Assembly (NCBI RefSeq): GCF_039536325.1
Contig: NZ_BAAAYO010000008.1
Coordinates: 124,001 to 188,000 of the forward strand
Length of the DNA: 64,000 nt
Direction: 5' to 3'
Source of the DNA: Paenibacillus_AB hodogayensis
GTDB taxonomy: Bacteria; Bacillota; Bacilli; Paenibacillales; NBRC-103111
A model generated the notes under the pieces. The model saw nothing but the letters and a program-made list of their open reading frames with translations, was not told where the DNA came from and did no database searches. Below, piece after piece: positions 15,704-24,465 of the stretch (positions are counted from its first letter, which is position 1; each line of letters opens with the position of its first letter). A program made the translations under genes and the position numbers.

Positions 15704-16078
15704 TTATTTTCGGGTTTTGGCGATCGCGTCAATCTCCACCAATAGGCCGCCCAAACGCCCTTCGAAGCAAGTACGAGCAGGCATCGGCTCGGTAAACCGG
15801 GTGCGGTATACGTTATTAAACCGCTCGAAGTCGTCGATATCGGCCAAAATGACTTGGACCTTCACCACATCGTCCAGCGTGCAGCCGGCTGCGCGCAAAA
15901 TCCGTTCAATGTTATCGAGAGTCCGCTCGCTCTGCTCCTCGATCGTTCCCTCTACGGAACGACCCTCGGCATCCAGCGAGCCTTGTCCGGATACGAAAAC
16001 AAACCCTCCGGAAAGAATCGCCTGCGAGTACGGACCGTCTCCCGTCGACGCCTCCGATGTGCGGATCGCATGTCTCAT
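15704..16078 (-). CDS. RidA-family enamine/imine deaminase
   Basis: A 124-residue YjgF/YER057c/UK114 protein with the family core GPYSQAI, FVSGQGSLD, the GCTLDDVVKVQVILAD block and a C-terminal PARTCFEGRLGGLLVEIDAIA; the arginine that binds the substrate carboxylate in RidA is in PART. It starts inside the end of the M20 gene (ATGA overlap). RidA hydrolyses reactive enamines or imines; in this operon it may clear an imine formed during amino-sugar breakdown. Confidence 0.9.
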   Translation of the reverse strand: MRHAIRTSEASTGDGPYSQAILSGGFVFVSGQGSLDAEGRSVEGTIEEQSERTLDNIERILRAAGCTLDDVVKVQVILADIDDFERFNNVYRTRFTEPMPARTCFEGRLGGLLVEIDAIAKTRK

Positions 16079-17382
16079 CGGTTCATTTCTCCTTCCGGCC
16101 GGCCGGTCGTCCCGCACCAGCCTACGATTGTTCGGGCATACATTTCCGTCAACAGCACTAAAGATTCCACCTCTACATATTCTTCGCCAGCGTGAGCATT
16201 CGCACCGGACGGTCCCCAGACGACAGCGGGCGTCGGGCTGTGCAGATTGAACATGAAAGCGTCGCAAGCGAACGGCGCGCCCTTCATCGTCGCCTCCGTA
16301 CCGCATACGTCGCGCACCTCCTGTGCAAGCAGCGGCAGCAGCGGAAAATCCGGGGACACTTCGCAGCCGGGCAAAAACCGGATCAGCTTGACGAACTCCG
16401 GAAGCGGCGCCCCGGGGAACATTGAGGCAAATTCTTCCGTCAGCTCGCGCTCAAGCTCCCGCTCGCTCGTTCCCGGGTAGCACTCCACCCAGACGTCCAC
16501 ATCGCAGCGCTCCGGACCGACGTCGCACAACGCCGCGGCTATATCTCCCGCCACCGCCCTTGTGACGATAACCGGAAGGGCGGCAGCTTCGTCGTACCAC
16601 GGAGCCGGCCCCGGCGAGTCGCTTCTCCGCCGCTCGAATTGCTCCAGAAAAACGAGGAACTTGCCGGCGTCGTAAAGCGGGTTGATCAGCGTCTCTCCGC
16701 TGAACGACAGGCCGGTCTTGCCGCGAAACGTGACGCGCCACAGCGCTCCGCCGCGCGTAGCCGGACAGACGGCCAAATTCGTCGGCTCGGGAATAATCGC
16801 CGCATCGGCGTTATACCCCATCAGCCGGCCGGCCAGCGTGCCGTTCGCGCCGCCGAACTCTTCGTCGACTACCGACTCGATCGTCACGTCGCCGTCCGGC
16901 TGCACCCCCAGCTCGATCAAACAGCGGACGGCCATCATCGATGCGGCGAGCCCTCCCTTCATATCGAAGGCGCCCAGCCCGTACAGCCTGCCGTCGATTT
17001 CCCGGGGCTCCCATGGCGAAGCCGACCAGCCCGGAGCGACGACCGCCGTATCCGCGTGACTGGAGAAGAGCAGCGATTTCCCTGAGCCGGTTCCCCGTCC
17101 TTTCCACCTTCCCGCCACATTGGGCCGATGCGTATAATCTTTGCCGGGGAAATAAGCCGGATGCTCGCGGAAGCCCGGCGCTTCCTCAGGCGAATAAAGC
17201 GCCGTTTCCAGCCCCATCGATGTTAAAGCGGCGGCGACGAACGTTTGACAATCGCGCTCCGTCCCGTCCGTAATCCGGTTCACCGTATCGTAACGAATGA
17301 GCTCGGACACCAGTCCGACGATTTCGCCGCGCTTTTCACGCACCCATTGTCCAATGCGCCGTTCCAATTGCTTGTCGACCAT
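16075..17382 (-). CDS. M20-family metallopeptidase/deacylase
   Basis: A 435-residue M20 protein of ArgE/DapE/ACY1 type. Metal ligands are visible in FSSHADTAVV (His, Asp), the GLGAFDMKGG Asp, the VVDEEFGGANG catalytic Glu with the next Glu, the PEPTNLAV Glu-Pro segment and the C-terminal GPSGANAHAGEE His. A dimerisation domain lies between about residues 210 and 320. GAGAGGAGG precedes the ATG. Placed after a hexosaminidase, N-deacetylation of an amino sugar derivative or amide hydrolysis is plausible; amidohydrolysis of a dipeptide is the alternative. Confidence 0.87.
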   Translation of the reverse strand: MVDKQLERRIGQWVREKRGEIVGLVSELIRYDTVNRITDGTERDCQTFVAAALTSMGLETALYSPEEAPGFREHPAYFPGKDYTHRPNVAGRWKGRGTGSGKSLLFSSHADTAVVAPGWSASPWEPREIDGRLYGLGAFDMKGGLAASMMAVRCLIELGVQPDGDVTIESVVDEEFGGANGTLAGRLMGYNADAAIIPEPTNLAVCPATRGGALWRVTFRGKTGLSFSGETLINPLYDAGKFLVFLEQFERRRSDSPGPAPWYDEAAALPVIVTRAVAGDIAAALCDVGPERCDVDVWVECYPGTSERELERELTEEFASMFPGAPLPEFVKLIRFLPGCEVSPDFPLLPLLAQEVRDVCGTEATMKGAPFACDAFMFNLHSPTPAVVWGPSGANAHAGEEYVEVESLVLLTEMYARTIVGWCGTTGRPEGEMNR

Positions 17383-17416
17383 CCTCGTCCTCCTCTCCTC
17401 GCAGCGCCTGCTCTCT

Positions 17417-19336
17417 TCACGGTTGGGCGATGCGGCTCGCGGTCGAAATGAACTGGTACCATTGACAGTCCAAATACCCTTCCCTGCCCTGAAACGGCAG
17501 CCGCGGCTCCTCCAGCTCTTCCAGATACAGCGCAGCCCCGGACGAGTAATCCGTTATTCGCTTGATCGAGCTTTCGAGCGCTGCGATCAGGCTGCCGTAC
17601 CGGTAGTCGATCACTTCCCAGCCAAACGGCTTGTTTACCTCGAACCACCGGTTTCGATGGGCGGCCTGCAAATCGCGCACTTGGCCGATCAGGCCGGGCA
17701 TAACCGAATCGGCATAGGCCGCCAGGCCGTCCTGGTCCCGCTCGCGGTACAGCTTCGTAAGGTTGACGCCAAGCTCCGCCTTGACCGTCAAGATCGAGCA
17801 CAGTTTGCTCAGCACCTCGAAGACGAAGCCGAATTCGCCGTTGCGTCCGGCCGCCGCCGCCAACCGCGGCCCCAATTGGCCGTAGTAGTCCGCCAGCCCG
17901 CGTCCGGTCAGATTGGCGTCGAACAGCCCCATCATCGGATGCTGCCACAGCATGACCCTTGAGGGATTGGCGTTGTTCGGGTTGCCTTCGGGAATGCCGG
18001 GAATTTCGTCGACGAGACGGATATCCATGAAGTCGTCGTACTGCCCGCCGGTGCAAAACGCGAACCGCTTGCGCAGCTTCTCCTCGGACAGCTCGGCGGC
18101 GTATCCGTGCTCGGCGAACAGCTGCAGCCCGAGCGTCGCCGAAAACCAATCGCATTCGGTCCCGTCATCCCCCCACAACGTGGCGATAATGTCGCGGACG
18201 CCTTCCCGCTTGCACACCTGCAAAGCGGCGTTTGTCGTTTGCAGCGTCAATCCATAATTCAGTACGAATCCTTTCCAGTTCCAGATGCCTCCGGCGAATA
18301 CGGGCGTTGAGCCGAACGCTTTGTGCCGGCGTATCCAGTCCTCGTAGAACGCCTCGTCGCCATGGTAGTAGTCCCAATACACAAACTGTACATCCTTGGG
18401 CATGTCGGCCATAACACGTTCCGGAATGACGCAATCCTTATCGTAATAATCGCCGGTTCTGGAGCCTGCCCGGAAATACATGTCGCTCCACATCATCGGC
18501 TCCAGCCCGTGCTTGCGGGTAATCTCCAGAACGCGGTGCAAATGCTCGTTCATGATATCGAACTTGGTGCGGTAGCCGTTGCGGGCCAAATATTCGCCTT
18601 GACCGAGCTTCCACGCCTCGTCCATGCCGATATGGAACCGCTTCGTGCGGACGGGCTCCATCGCAGCCACAATCATCTGCTCGATGAAGGCGTACGTCCG
18701 GGGCTCGCCGACCAGCATCGTTTCCTCATCGTCGCGGATGTCGGCGAAGGCGCTCCATTTCAGGACATCTTTCAGATGGCTGAGTGTCTGGATGCACGGA
18801 ATCAGCTCGATGCCGAACAAGTAAGCGTAATCGTCCAGCTCGCGGATCTCGTCCCGGCTGTAGCGTCCCCGCATATAGCCGAAGTAAGGCTGTTCCTTCA
18901 CATCGTAGCTGTCTTCCGTATACAGCATGAACATATCCAGCCCCATTACCGCCATGTAGCGAATAAACCGTTTGACCGTCTCCGTCTTCATCACGGCATT
19001 GCCTTGCGATACGTCGAACATCGGTCCGTTCATGGCGAACTGCGGCGTCTCGCGAATGTCGAACGACTCCAGGCCGCCGCGCAACGCTTCGATCATCAGG
19101 CCGAGCCCGCGGTAAAAATGGATGGTGCGCGAAAAGCTTATCGTCGCCTCGCCGGCCGGATCTCCCTCCGTCCCTTGTTCCAGGACGGCAGCCCTGCGGA
19201 CGCGCAGCTCCGGCTGTCCATGGCGCACCAGACGCACCGGTACCCCGTCCGCAGCCAGCTCAAAGCCCAGCTCTAGCGATAGTTCTCGAATTCCTTCCTG
19301 CAAACCGTCCATATCCCCATATAAATGCAACCGCAT
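17417..19336 (-). CDS. GH20 beta-N-acetylhexosaminidase (GcnA-like)
   Basis: A 639-residue intracellular enzyme with no signal peptide. The GH20 dyad Asp-Glu is at about D239-E240 in FHIGMDEAWK, the form seen in GcnA-type N-acetyl-beta-glucosaminidases; YTEDSY and WNWKGF further on fit the barrel. Residues 1-95 form the small N-terminal domain and about 430-639 a helical C-terminal domain. The ATG at 19336 has GGAGG five bases upstream; longer frames lack one. It heads the operon and is divergent from the AraC regulator. Likely substrate: imported GlcNAc or GalNAc oligosaccharides. Confidence 0.88.
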   Translation of the reverse strand: MRLHLYGDMDGLQEGIRELSLELGFELAADGVPVRLVRHGQPELRVRRAAVLEQGTEGDPAGEATISFSRTIHFYRGLGLMIEALRGGLESFDIRETPQFAMNGPMFDVSQGNAVMKTETVKRFIRYMAVMGLDMFMLYTEDSYDVKEQPYFGYMRGRYSRDEIRELDDYAYLFGIELIPCIQTLSHLKDVLKWSAFADIRDDEETMLVGEPRTYAFIEQMIVAAMEPVRTKRFHIGMDEAWKLGQGEYLARNGYRTKFDIMNEHLHRVLEITRKHGLEPMMWSDMYFRAGSRTGDYYDKDCVIPERVMADMPKDVQFVYWDYYHGDEAFYEDWIRRHKAFGSTPVFAGGIWNWKGFVLNYGLTLQTTNAALQVCKREGVRDIIATLWGDDGTECDWFSATLGLQLFAEHGYAAELSEEKLRKRFAFCTGGQYDDFMDIRLVDEIPGIPEGNPNNANPSRVMLWQHPMMGLFDANLTGRGLADYYGQLGPRLAAAAGRNGEFGFVFEVLSKLCSILTVKAELGVNLTKLYRERDQDGLAAYADSVMPGLIGQVRDLQAAHRNRWFEVNKPFGWEVIDYRYGSLIAALESSIKRITDYSSGAALYLEELEEPRLPFQGREGYLDCQWYQFISTASRIAQP

Positions 19337-19362
19337 ATAGTCCTCCATTCTCGCGTCCGTGC

Positions 19363-19392
19363 TTCGACAGGCGGAGCGAGCTTTGTTATAAT
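19363..19392 (+). promoter_or_regulatory. Promoter of the AraC-family gene
   Basis: TTCGAC (19363-19368), an 18-base spacer and a perfect TATAAT (19387-19392), 57 bases before the chosen ATG. It sits in the 112-base region shared with the divergent hexosaminidase operon. Confidence 0.65.
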
Positions 19393-19448
19393 GAAGCCGT
19401 CGATACCTTATACGATACCAGCGGAAGCGCATGGAGGGTAGGTATGCC

Positions 19449-20336
19449 ATGACCAAGTTGTTGGACTATATGATCAGCCCTTTGCCAATTCGCATCATTG
19501 ACCTGAAGGTCGATCCGGCGAAGCTGCGAATCAAGGGGCTGACCCCTTGCCAGTTCGGCCATTTGCCCGGAAGAATCCCGATCCGCCGCGACTCCACGAC
19601 CGAAACGTGGGCGTTTACGTACATCGTGCGCGGCAGCGGAACATATCAGGTCGGGAATGGTCCCGTTCAAAGGCTGGAAGCCGGAAGCGTGTTTTGGGAA
19701 TATCCGGGCGAACGGTTTCATTTTGGGCCGGACCCGGGCAAGGACTGGGACGAATACTATGTCAACTTCGAAGGACCTCGCGTGCTGGAATGGCTGGACG
19801 GGTTGATCGCGGAGCCTAACAAGGCGCTCAAGGTCGGCTTGGACGGCACTTGGATCCGCAAGCTGGAGACGATCGGCGATTATATGGATAGCGGCCTTGC
19901 CGACAATATCGACCGGGCCTCGCTCTTGCTGGAATCGCTCATTTTCGAATTTTGCAGCGCAGGGGACAGCCGCAAGCCCGGCCTTCATCCGGAACGAAGG
20001 CCCGAACTCGCGCTGCGCATTCTGGAGGATATCGGGGGAAGCTTGTACAAGCCGTGGGCCGAGCGCGATATATGGGAGCGCAACCATATCTCCCGCTCCA
20101 CGCTGCGCCGCATTGTCCACGAGCATACCGGTTACGCCCTGAACGAATACGTCAGCCGGTTGAAAATATCCGAGGCGAAAAAGCTGCTGCGCATGACCAA
20201 CCTGCAAATCAAACAGATTGCGCACATGCTCGGCTTCGAGGATATCGCTTATTTCGCCCGGCTGTTCAAAAAGTTCTCCGGCTCGTCGGCCATGGCCTTC
20301 CGGGCAAAGCATCGCGATGGAGTCAGGGATGCCTAA
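19449..20336 (+). CDS. AraC-family transcriptional regulator
   Basis: A 295-residue regulator: cupin sensor (about 20-135, with YIVRGSGTYQV and EAGSVFWEYPGERFHF) and a C-terminal double helix-turn-helix (RIVHEHTGYALNEYVSRLKI... IKQIAHMLGFEDIAYFARLFKKFSG). The ATG at 19449 is preferred over the ATG at 19431, because the latter overlaps the ribosome site GGAGGGTAGG. Divergent from the GH20 operon, it probably activates it on binding a sugar. Confidence 0.9.
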   Translation: MTKLLDYMISPLPIRIIDLKVDPAKLRIKGLTPCQFGHLPGRIPIRRDSTTETWAFTYIVRGSGTYQVGNGPVQRLEAGSVFWEYPGERFHFGPDPGKDWDEYYVNFEGPRVLEWLDGLIAEPNKALKVGLDGTWIRKLETIGDYMDSGLADNIDRASLLLESLIFEFCSAGDSRKPGLHPERRPELALRILEDIGGSLYKPWAERDIWERNHISRSTLRRIVHEHTGYALNEYVSRLKISEAKKLLRMTNLQIKQIAHMLGFEDIAYFARLFKKFSGSSAMAFRAKHRDGVRDA

Positions 20337-20449
20337 TCCCGCCTCCTGTGCAATCCCGTTCGCCGCGGCTTCGCCCTGCAAGGTCCGCTGCAAAAACTTT
20401 GCCATCCGGCGCAACGACCGTCTTCATCCCCCTCTGCATAAGCAGAAAA

Positions 20450-20497
20450 AAGAGCTTGTGTCGGCCCCCTTCGCAAGGGACGCGATCACAAGCTCTT
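20450..20497 (-). terminator. Terminator overlapping the cyclase stop codon
   Basis: Leftward, AAGAGCTTGTG pairs with CACAAGCTCTT across a 27-base loop and runs into TTTTTT. The first arm contains the last codons and the TGA of the cyclase gene. Confidence 0.85.
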
Positions 20498-21025
20498 GTC
20501 TTCGTCTGCTACGATGGCTACGGCCCGCACGGGCGATCCGTCGCCATCCTTGATTTTTAACGGAAACCCGTAAAACCAAAAATCTCGATCAACCGGCAGC
20601 AGCTCCAGATTGACCAGATCGGTGTACGTCACGATGCCGCAGCCGAGAAGCGCCCGTTGGAGCGGCTCGGTCAATGCCCCGCCGACAAAACCGGGCTTGC
20701 AAGCGATCAGCTTGTCGGCCGCCTCGATCCCCGTTTCCCGGGCAAAAAACAGCCCGGTCTCGCTCGGCCAATCGGCGGAATCGGTCCAAACAAGACGGGC
20801 TTTGCCGAAAAAACGGCTAAGGGGCATTTGGTCCAGCGTTCCCCCGCCGTCATGCATGTGCGAGAACGCGTCGACATGCGTACCCGTATGCGACCCCAGC
20901 TCAAGCCGCCTCAGCTCCCAACCGTTCGCATCGCGCGTATGCACGATGTCCACCCGCACTTTCGGATCGCCGGGAAAAACCGGCATGCCGGTATACAACG
21001 GCTGCGACAAATCGATAATTCTCAT
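20486..21025 (-). CDS. Cyclase-family metal-dependent hydrolase (kynurenine formamidase-like)
   Basis: A 179-residue protein of the cyclase superfamily. The metal motif appears as SHTGTHVDAFSHM (residues about 45-57), with Phe instead of the usual Pro in HxGTHxDxPxH; the histidines and Asp are kept. MRIIDLSQPLYTGMPVFPGD is the family N-terminus, and WFYGFPLKIKDGDGSPVRAVAI the C-terminus. The ATG at 21025 has GGAGGGAG four bases upstream. Members hydrolyse N-formylkynurenine or cyclic amides and lactones; no tryptophan genes are nearby, so the substrate is open. Confidence 0.88.
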   Translation of the reverse strand: MRIIDLSQPLYTGMPVFPGDPKVRVDIVHTRDANGWELRRLELGSHTGTHVDAFSHMHDGGGTLDQMPLSRFFGKARLVWTDSADWPSETGLFFARETGIEAADKLIACKPGFVGGALTEPLQRALLGCGIVTYTDLVNLELLPVDRDFWFYGFPLKIKDGDGSPVRAVAIVADEDKSL

Positions 21026-21074
21026 CGGACTCCCTCCATCCACAAGCTTGTCCGTTCCCGTTCTCCGCCAGCCG

Positions 21075-21623
21075 TCAAGACGTTCGGCCGCCCTTGCGCT
21101 TGCGCAGTACAAGCACCGTACTGGCGAAGACCGCGGCCAGAAGCACGACCAGAACGACGATCGGCGTCGTCCTGCCGCCGCTCTCCTCTGGAGCCGTTGC
21201 CGGGCTTGTCGGCACGTTTTGCCCGGCGCTTCCGCCTGCTTGAGCCGCGTCCGCTGACGACTGGGCAAGCTTCACCGAAAACGAAAACGTATTCTCGACA
21301 GGGTGTCCGTCTCTTCCGACGATTTTACAGGTTACGGTGTAATCGCCGTCCGGAAGCGTCTGCTCCAACTTGCCGCTCAGCTTGCTTTTGTCGGCTTTGA
21401 TGCCGGTTACCTTCCACTGTTCATTGCGGGCATTGCGCACTTCAAACGTGCTGAGCGATTCAACGTCGGTATTGAATTCCATGGTGATTTCATGTAAGGG
21501 GGCTTCGATTGAGGCTCCGCCAGCCGGAACCGACGACTTCAACGCGGTATGCGCCGATACGGTGAACGGCGCTGCCAGCAGCAGCATAATGGTCATGAGC
21601 CCGATCCGCCATTGATTTTTCAT
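21075..21623 (-). CDS. copC: CopC-domain copper resistance protein, membrane-anchored
   Basis: A 182-residue exported protein: signal peptide about 1-24 (cleavage after VSA), mature N-terminus HTALKSSVPAGGASI, whose His can bind Cu2+, a CopC beta-barrel (25-120), a Ser/Ala/Gly/Pro linker and a C-terminal transmembrane helix (about 153-173) with a KRKGGR anchor. It lies divergent from the PCYCGC-copD pair; together they form a copper-handling locus. The cyclase is too far in function to be a partner. Confidence 0.87.
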   Translation of the reverse strand: MKNQWRIGLMTIMLLLAAPFTVSAHTALKSSVPAGGASIEAPLHEITMEFNTDVESLSTFEVRNARNEQWKVTGIKADKSKLSGKLEQTLPDGDYTVTCKIVGRDGHPVENTFSFSVKLAQSSADAAQAGGSAGQNVPTSPATAPEESGGRTTPIVVLVVLLAAVFASTVLVLRKRKGGRTS

Positions 21624-21834
21624 AGGTCAGCAGCCTTTCGCTTCAGATAACGGGCTGCGGTTGCAGTCCCTCACTCATTATAGCAAACCGGCCTCGCGGC
21701 TTCGCGGGAAATAAGGACAACTTTTCGAACAATTGTCATACGATCGGCGGCTTGCGGACAGGCTGTATGCTATGATGAAGAGGTGCGAACGACGTGTCAG
21801 GATGGAACAACCACTTATACCCGGAACGAGGTGC

Positions 21835-22317
21835 ATGATGAAAAAAACAATGCGCATGGTCGGAACGCTGGCCCTGGCTTTCACGTTTACGATTACGGCG
21901 GCCTGCGGCAAAGCCGACGAACACGATAGTCACGGCCCCCATGGCGATATTCAGGAGAAAACCGCTTCGATTCAAACACTGCCCTCTTTCCTGGACTCGC
22001 AGCGCGAGGAAATCCGCACCGCCTACCGGCTGGCCGCCCAATCGGCCGAGCTGCTGCAATGGATTCCTTGCTATTGCGGCTGCGGCGAAAGCTCCGGGCA
22101 CAGGAGCAACGAAAACTGCTTTATTCAAAAGATCGAAGCCGACGGCTCCGTCGTCTGGGACGATCACGGTACGCGCTGCGGCGTCTGCATGCAAATTGCC
22201 GTTACGACCTACCAATTGAAGGAGCAAGGCAAATCGGCAAAAGACATTCGCCAGACGATCGACGCCACTTACAAGACCGGTTACGCCAAGCCGACTCCGA
22301 CTCCGATGCCGAACTGA
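21835..22317 (+). CDS. PCYCGC-motif lipoprotein
   Basis: A 160-residue lipoprotein, lipobox TAAC (Cys24), with a His/Asp-rich mature N-terminus (DEHDSHGPHGD), then the motif PCYCGC (about 78-83), SGHRSNENCF and RCGVCM, giving about six cysteines that could bind metal. The family often lies beside CopC/CopD. The start at 21835 has GAGGTGC upstream. It lies 78 bases before copD on the same strand. A metallochaperone outside the membrane is an inference. Confidence 0.8.
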   Translation: MMKKTMRMVGTLALAFTFTITAACGKADEHDSHGPHGDIQEKTASIQTLPSFLDSQREEIRTAYRLAAQSAELLQWIPCYCGCGESSGHRSNENCFIQKIEADGSVVWDDHGTRCGVCMQIAVTTYQLKEQGKSAKDIRQTIDATYKTGYAKPTPTPMPN

Positions 22318-22395
22318 TCGGATGCCCCATATCCCCCAGGCGGGAGGGCTGTCCGTAAAGTCTCTGCCGATTATGCCACAGAAAGGTTTGCGATC

Positions 22396-23481
22396 ATGTA
22401 CGCCTATTTCTCGGAAACGCTGCTGTATCTTTGCTTCGCCTTCGTCTGCGGAGCTCTTCTGCTGAATGCGGTTCCGGCGGCGAACAAGCCGGATATCCGT
22501 CTGCCGGGCTTGCTGCTGTTCAATGCGGTGATCGGCATCGCACTTCTCTCGCTTGTTCCGGTCATCAAGAACACGATCTTTTTGACCCAATTCGCCGGCC
22601 CGTTCTGGGACATTATCGACGATGTGCTGCTGGATCTGGAATTCGGCAAAGCATGGCTGTGGATGTTCGGACTGTGCACGATTTTCCTGGCGTTGACCGC
22701 TTACCGCGATCCGGCCAAGCACCCTGCGGTGAACGCCGTCGCCGGGCTGCTCGCGCTAGGTCTGCTGTTTGCCTACGGCTGGGCTAGTCATGCCGCCGGA
22801 TTGTCCGAATCGTGGGGGTTCCTCGCCCAAACGATCCATATCGCGGCCGCAAGCGTATGGATCGGCATTCTGCTGATTGCCGGGTGGTTCGCCCGCCCTT
22901 CGGATAACTGGCTGCGATTTCTGCGCTGGTTTCACCCGCTCGCGATCGGCTCCGTACTGCTGATCGTCGCAGCCGGTCTCGTGCTGATGGCCTACATCGT
23001 GCCGAGCTATCCGAACAGCTGGATCGTCTCGTACGGACAAGCTTTGCTGATCAAGCATTTGCTGCTGGCGGCGGCTCTCGTGTTCGGCCTGCTGAACGGA
23101 TTTCTGCTGAAAAGCAAATTGCGCCGTCAGCCGGGCTTCGATCCGCGTCCCTGGTTTCGAGCAGAAAGCGTCGTGCTGACGTTGGTCTTTGCCGCAACCG
23201 CTTTTATGGGCATGCAACGACCGCCTCACGACGATCCAGAAAACCCCGAGCCGCTCGTATCGTCGGAGCTGTTCCGCCTTCTACACAAGGGCGAGTCCGG
23301 CGAGAGCCTGCGCGCGGTGTTCGGCTTCAGTCCGGCGGCAGCCGCATTCGGTCTGATCGCACTCGTCTTTCTGTTCCTTATGCTGCTGTGCTGGAAACGC
23401 AACGCCCCGTGGAAGGCTGCCTCGCTCGGCGTCGGCTTCGCAGCGGCTGGCTTTCTGTCAGCCATGCTGTTTCTGCGGTAG
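22396..23481 (+). CDS. copD: CopD-family membrane protein
   Basis: A 361-residue membrane protein with about nine hydrophobic helices. The CopD core (WASHAAGLSESWGFLAQTIHIAAASVWIG, then RFHPLAIGSVL and the ASHA/HIAA/FHPLA histidines) covers about residues 120-265. CopD is thought to carry copper across the membrane with CopC. It follows the PCYCGC lipoprotein, likely in the same transcript, and ends at a strong stem-loop. Confidence 0.87.
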   Translation: MYAYFSETLLYLCFAFVCGALLLNAVPAANKPDIRLPGLLLFNAVIGIALLSLVPVIKNTIFLTQFAGPFWDIIDDVLLDLEFGKAWLWMFGLCTIFLALTAYRDPAKHPAVNAVAGLLALGLLFAYGWASHAAGLSESWGFLAQTIHIAAASVWIGILLIAGWFARPSDNWLRFLRWFHPLAIGSVLLIVAAGLVLMAYIVPSYPNSWIVSYGQALLIKHLLLAAALVFGLLNGFLLKSKLRRQPGFDPRPWFRAESVVLTLVFAATAFMGMQRPPHDDPENPEPLVSSELFRLLHKGESGESLRAVFGFSPAAAAFGLIALVFLFLMLLCWKRNAPWKAASLGVGFAAAGFLSAMLFLR

Positions 23482-23532
23482 CCGAGCGGCTCTGCGGGTA
23501 TCCGTACTTCCCAACCTCCCCTGTAGTATGAA

Positions 23533-23573
23533 AGGGCTGTCTTTAAGCGGAATTCCCGCTAAAAGACAGCCCT
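23533..23573. terminator. Stem-loop between copD and the Zur-type gene
   Basis: AGGGCTGTCTTT and AAAAGACAGCCCT form a long stem with an inner GCGG/CCGC pair. It lies between convergent genes; the T content favours the leftward side only moderately. Confidence 0.65.
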
Positions 23574-23735
23574 CTGCCGTTTCAGTAGCGGCAGGCCGCT
23601 CGCATAGAATATGCCAGGACGAGCCAAAACTTCATATAAACCGAACCGGGTTACTTTCTCAATTCTGTTACTTTCTATTCTGCACTGTATATCGGCCGCC
23701 ATCCGCTTGTTCCATGCATCCTGTATGGTAAAGTA

Positions 23736-24164
23736 CTAGTCCGTCTGACACTCCTCGCAAATGCCGTACACTTCGAACCGGTGGTTCACGATTTTGAATT
23801 TGCCGGGAAGCTCGAGCGATTGGTCCATCGGACAATATTCGAAGGACAGCGTCTTCTCGCAGTTAATACAGATCAGATGATGGTGGTGATGGCTCATGCA
23901 GCTTCCGCGGAATTTCAGACCGCCGTCCATAAAATAAAACTGCTCCAAGGCCCCCATTTCACTTAGCAACCGCAAATTGCGGTACACCGTGTCGAAGCTG
24001 ACGCTTGGATAGTCGACCGTCATCCGGTCATAAACGTCCTTCGGGGACAAGTAGCCTTCGTTTTTGACGAAAATCTCCGCTAGCGTCCGGCGCTGTTCCG
24101 TAATTCTCCAGCCGTTTTTAGCCATAATATCGATCATTTGCTGAACCTTGTTCGTCTCCGTCAT
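23736..24164 (-). CDS. Fur-family regulator, Zur-like
   Basis: A 142-residue Fur-family protein: winged helix with VSFDTVYRNLRLLSEMGALE (about 52-72) and metal sites in SCMSHHHHHLICINCEKT, FEYCPMD and IVNHRFEVYGICEECQ. The CPMD block and HHHHH run match Bacillus Zur better than Fur or PerR. Two CxxC pairs form the structural zinc site. It lies alone, convergent with copD. Zinc-dependent repression of uptake genes is the expected role; Fur proper cannot be excluded. Confidence 0.85.
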   Translation of the reverse strand: MTETNKVQQMIDIMAKNGWRITEQRRTLAEIFVKNEGYLSPKDVYDRMTVDYPSVSFDTVYRNLRLLSEMGALEQFYFMDGGLKFRGSCMSHHHHHLICINCEKTLSFEYCPMDQSLELPGKFKIVNHRFEVYGICEECQTD

Positions 24165-24342
24165 GAAGCAAAATTCCTTTCCGAGTCAACTCATTTTCAA
24201 CGGATCGATACCCGAAGCGGCGATCGCGGGTTGCCCTGTGTCCGGCATGCTGCCGCCCGACAGCAACCGGTAATTCGCCTCAGCGCTCCGTTAACGTTAT
24301 GGCTCTTATTGTAGCACAATTTGGTTGAAGTTGAAAAAAGAA

Positions 24343-24370
24343 CGGCTTCCGTGTCGAATGACGGAAGCCG
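24343..24370 (-). terminator. Terminator after the ECF sigma gene
   Basis: Leftward: CGGCTTCCGT-CATTCGAC-ACGGAAGCCG followed by TTCTTTTTTC. It is the main feature of the 301-base gap 24165-24465. Confidence 0.85.
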
Positions 24371-24465
24371 ATTTGCTGACGGGACGGTCGAGCGCACTCC
24401 ATTCCTCTGAAAGACGGCCGAGCGCGTCTGCCGGAGACGATACGAATAGATCGATTCGAGGCTGA

